Shown here: positions 62,801 through 64,000 of the stretch, piece after piece | How positions within the stretch are numbered: position 1 is the first letter of the stretch | Layout of the letters: every line of letters begins with the position of its first letter | Assembly (NCBI GenBank): GCA_037127255.1 | Contig: JBANSL010000020.1 | Span: forward strand, 59,531,598-59,595,597 | Origin: Persicaria tinctoria | Lineage: Eukaryota > Streptophyta > Magnoliopsida > Caryophyllales > Polygonaceae | DNA: 64,000 bases | Direction of reading: 5' to 3' | Translations under genes and position numbers: made by a program | Notes under the pieces: model-generated | Database searches by the model: none | Told to the model about the DNA's origin: nothing | The model's input: the letters and a program-made list of their open reading frames with translations, nothing else

Positions 62801-63812
62801 GTGCTCAGATATGCTTATCCGGTGATAATTGATAAAGGGGTTGAACCATAAATCTAAAACAATAAAAATCAAGTTCTAGTACTTATCTCATAGTGTCCCA
62901 TAAACACCCTATATAACCCTATCTTTAGCTGGTTGGAATTGTAAACACATGATATTCTTTCATTATATTTTCTAGAATAATATCCATTGATCTTTACTTT
63001 CTTTACATGGAGCATATTATCATACAGAATTTGTAAAAATCTATCAAATTTACCATATTACAATCAGACTAATGTGTAAGTGCCAAAACAAGAATCTTCA
63101 TTGTCTTATTCATCTACATCCTTCAATATGCTTAATTTGTAGGTTAAGTGACTTTTTTTCTACTGTTATATTGATTTTCACCTTTTCAAGTAGGTTGTCA
63201 TGACAATAAGATGTCGTGGACAATTATTGGGAGGCCTTTACACTGGAATTAATACAAAACACATTCTCAAGGCTAGCAAAATGGTGCTTTCATGTTACTG
63301 CCCTAACTTTTATATTGCATTTTAATTGTCTGTGTTCTGCTGTTTAATGAATTAATATAATTGTTTCCTTTTAGGTTTCTGAGTATACAGGATTACTTGT
63401 TCAACCCCACAAGTCTATAGTTGGAGCCAATGCTTTTAAGCATGAAAGTGGAATTCACCAGGTCTGTGAGATTGGAACATGATCAATTCCTGTGTTTTTT
63501 CCCTTCAATGTTACTCATCCATCAAAGAAATTCTTCAGTTGATTATTTTGATTGACATGTAGTGTGCCTTATTCCTGAATAATATTATGTTAGTGATGTA
63601 CCATATCATGCGGGATAGCAAAAATATTGTTTATGTTTTATTTATTAGACTATTTTTGTTCTTTATTTTTAATTTAATGTCAAGTGGGCTTGACCTTATT
63701 TACTCTTGCAGCATGGTATGCTTAAACATAAGGGCACTTATGAAATCATCTATCCGGAAGACATAGGACTATACCGAGTTGATGAAGCTGGTATTGTCCT
63801 CGGAAAACTTAG
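53806..63812 (+). CDS. IPMS: 2-isopropylmalate synthase, plastidial (5' six exons; 3' end beyond window)
   Basis: IPMS condenses acetyl-CoA with 2-oxoisovalerate, the first committed step of leucine synthesis in plastids. Exons are 53806-54536, 61901-62114, 62204-62284, 63194-63283, 63375-63461 and 63712-63812, all GT-AG and in frame; the gene continues past 64000. The first 80 or so residues are Ser/Thr/Ala-rich and acid-poor, a plastid transit peptide. The HMGL-like TIM barrel starts with [17 protein letters not shown] (catalytic Arg and metal-ligand Asp). The metal-binding motif [12 protein letters not shown] is in exon 2, and [14 protein letters not shown] is in exon 3. [14 protein letters not shown], another active-site stretch, spans exons 5/6. 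The C-terminal leucine-feedback domain lies outside, so IPMS versus the methylthioalkylmalate synthase side branch cannot be settled, though outside Brassicales IPMS is expected. Intron 1 is 7364 bp and full of transposons. Confidence 0.93.
54581..55481. mobile_element. Mutator-like MITE with ~110-bp TIRs
   Basis: The two ends are long inverted repeats. The left runs ACTAATTAAAATAACTCAAC, CTTTAAGGGGGTGTTAAAAA, TATATCCCAACCTTTCAAAT. The right, on the minus strand, has the same series with few differences, continuing to TTATAAGTGATGGTAATATA. Outside lie A-tracts (16 and 9 A), so the duplication is an A9 that cannot be distinguished from the tract. The 680-bp interior is very A+T-rich. It lies in IPMS intron 1, directly after the first exon. 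Confidence 0.75.
55670..57514 (-). mobile_element. Non-autonomous Helitron (outer of a nested pair)
   Basis: On the minus strand the 3' end is a hairpin CCGTGCC/GGCACGG followed by GAACTGAA and CTAG|T (55670). The 5' end is reconstructed by removing the inner Helitron at 57252-57510. The flanks then join as A|TCTATTATAATACTAAAGG, the usual plant Helitron start, ending at 57514. No RepHel protein is encoded. Confidence 0.6.
57252..57510 (-). mobile_element. Small 259-bp Helitron nested in the 5' end of another
   Basis: The minus strand begins A|TCTATATATAATAATC followed by TACTAAAACATATGTCTGGT. It ends with a CCGC/GCGG hairpin, GTAGTAATA and CTAG|T. It is inserted between A and T, as the family requires, only a few bases inside the 5' terminus of the outer Helitron. 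Confidence 0.65.
58025..59477. mobile_element. Mutator-type foldback element: 1435-bp near-complete palindrome
   Basis: A perfect 9-bp duplication ATTTCTATC (58025-58033, 59469-59477) bounds 58034-59468. The element begins GAATTTTTTTTCAAAATATT and the other strand begins identically. Complementarity continues through nearly the whole element to a centre near 58750 (GAGCAGATTTTT against AAAATAGCTGCTC), with arms of about 715 bp and only scattered differences. The left arm has four small hairpins, ACGCGG/CCGCGT or GCGCGG/CCGCGC type, at 58132-58158, 58214-58240, 58254-58280 and 58324-58350, mirrored on the right. Between hairpins and centre is GC-richer, gene-like sequence starting ATGGCTCCGTTTCGATTGCG. 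No transposase is present. It lies in IPMS intron 1. Confidence 0.9.
59478..61057. other. IPMS intron 1, A+T-rich transposon debris
   Basis: Apart from the Helitron terminus at 60290-60360, this stretch is A+T-rich intron sequence. It includes a TA microsatellite at about 60671-60687 and long T/A runs. I see no coding sequence or clear boundaries. Confidence 0.5.
60290..60360 (-). mobile_element. Helitron 5'-end sequence
   Basis: On the minus strand A|TCAATATATAATACTAAA, then ACAGAGGCGTGG and GGTGCGATTCGCTTACGTG, match the terminus of the small Helitron at 57510 (shared GGTGCGATT and TACGTG). This is a typical plant Helitron start. I could not find the matching CTAG end to its left, so only the terminus is annotated. 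Confidence 0.55.
61058..61443 (-). mobile_element. Small 386-bp Helitron
   Basis: The minus strand begins A|TCTATCAATCAATTATC at 61443. It ends with a perfect hairpin ATGCGT/ACGCAT-type (TGCGTCATGACGCA), then GGAACTGTA and CTAG|T at 61058. It lies in IPMS intron 1, 460 bp before exon 2. Confidence 0.65.
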
Positions 63813-64000
63813 GTACGTTGCTTTACCAAATGCAAATTAGCGTGATGTTGACACACCATAATGATGGCTTATGCTAACTAAGCACCCACTTCACTTGCCC
63901 GACTCTGATGCTGAGGTGTTGGTTTCTATTGATTGTGAAAGTTTTTTCAAAATAAATATTGCAACGTTTCTTTTATTGAACTAAGTACATTGAACCAAGT

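Overview
This window is nuclear DNA of a flowering plant. Its genes have GT-AG introns, low-GC intergenic DNA and plant-specific families, and every class of plant transposable element is present. The proteins (an MPK6-type MAP kinase, an isopropylmalate synthase with a plastid presequence, a plant formin) are eudicot-like. The intergenic style suggests an asterid, perhaps Lamiales, but that is only an impression.

The left third is gene-rich. It holds the 3' end of a formin gene (94-1685, +), a mitochondrial-type double-hotdog acyl-CoA thioesterase (2934-5730, -), a HAD-superfamily phosphatase-like gene (6790-9004, +) and a DAO-type FAD oxidoreductase (9529-12192, +). A complete MPK6 orthologue lies at 21841-27131 (+). 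The last gene is a 2-isopropylmalate synthase (53806 to beyond the window end, +), whose 7.4 kb first intron is packed with transposons. I derived exon limits from splice signals, open frame and family conservation; the exon sums of the three complete non-kinase genes and the kinase are all multiples of three. The genes are unrelated in pathway.

Between the genes is a dense, nested transposon landscape. 13.5-21.5 kb holds a LINE-tailed non-autonomous retroposon, a Mutator-like element with a DUF1985 relic and a nested hAT MITE, a Pack-MULE-like element, a small retroposon and a PIF-type MITE. 27.5-32.3 kb is a Ty1/copia element with near-identical short LTRs but broken genes. 32.5-35.2 kb is a Helitron whose 5' terminus is tandemly repeated. 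35.6-46.1 kb holds a SINE, a truncated LINE, the amputated 5' end of an ARF-GAP gene and a nearly intact 7 kb LINE. 46.9-51.9 kb is a nest: a TIR element containing a hAT element containing a large LTR-like block, followed by a PIF-type element.

The IPMS intron carries a Mutator-like MITE, nested Helitrons and the most striking object in the window. This is a 1435-bp element (58034-59468) that is an almost end-to-end palindrome, bounded by a perfect 9-bp target duplication and decorated with GCGG hairpins. Two cross-cutting patterns also stand out. LINEs and small retroposons share a 3' end made of a variable-sequence stem-loop plus a constant A+T tail. A tRNA-derived SINE family also recurs as 5'-truncated stubs with clean target duplications, and these date the elements around them.
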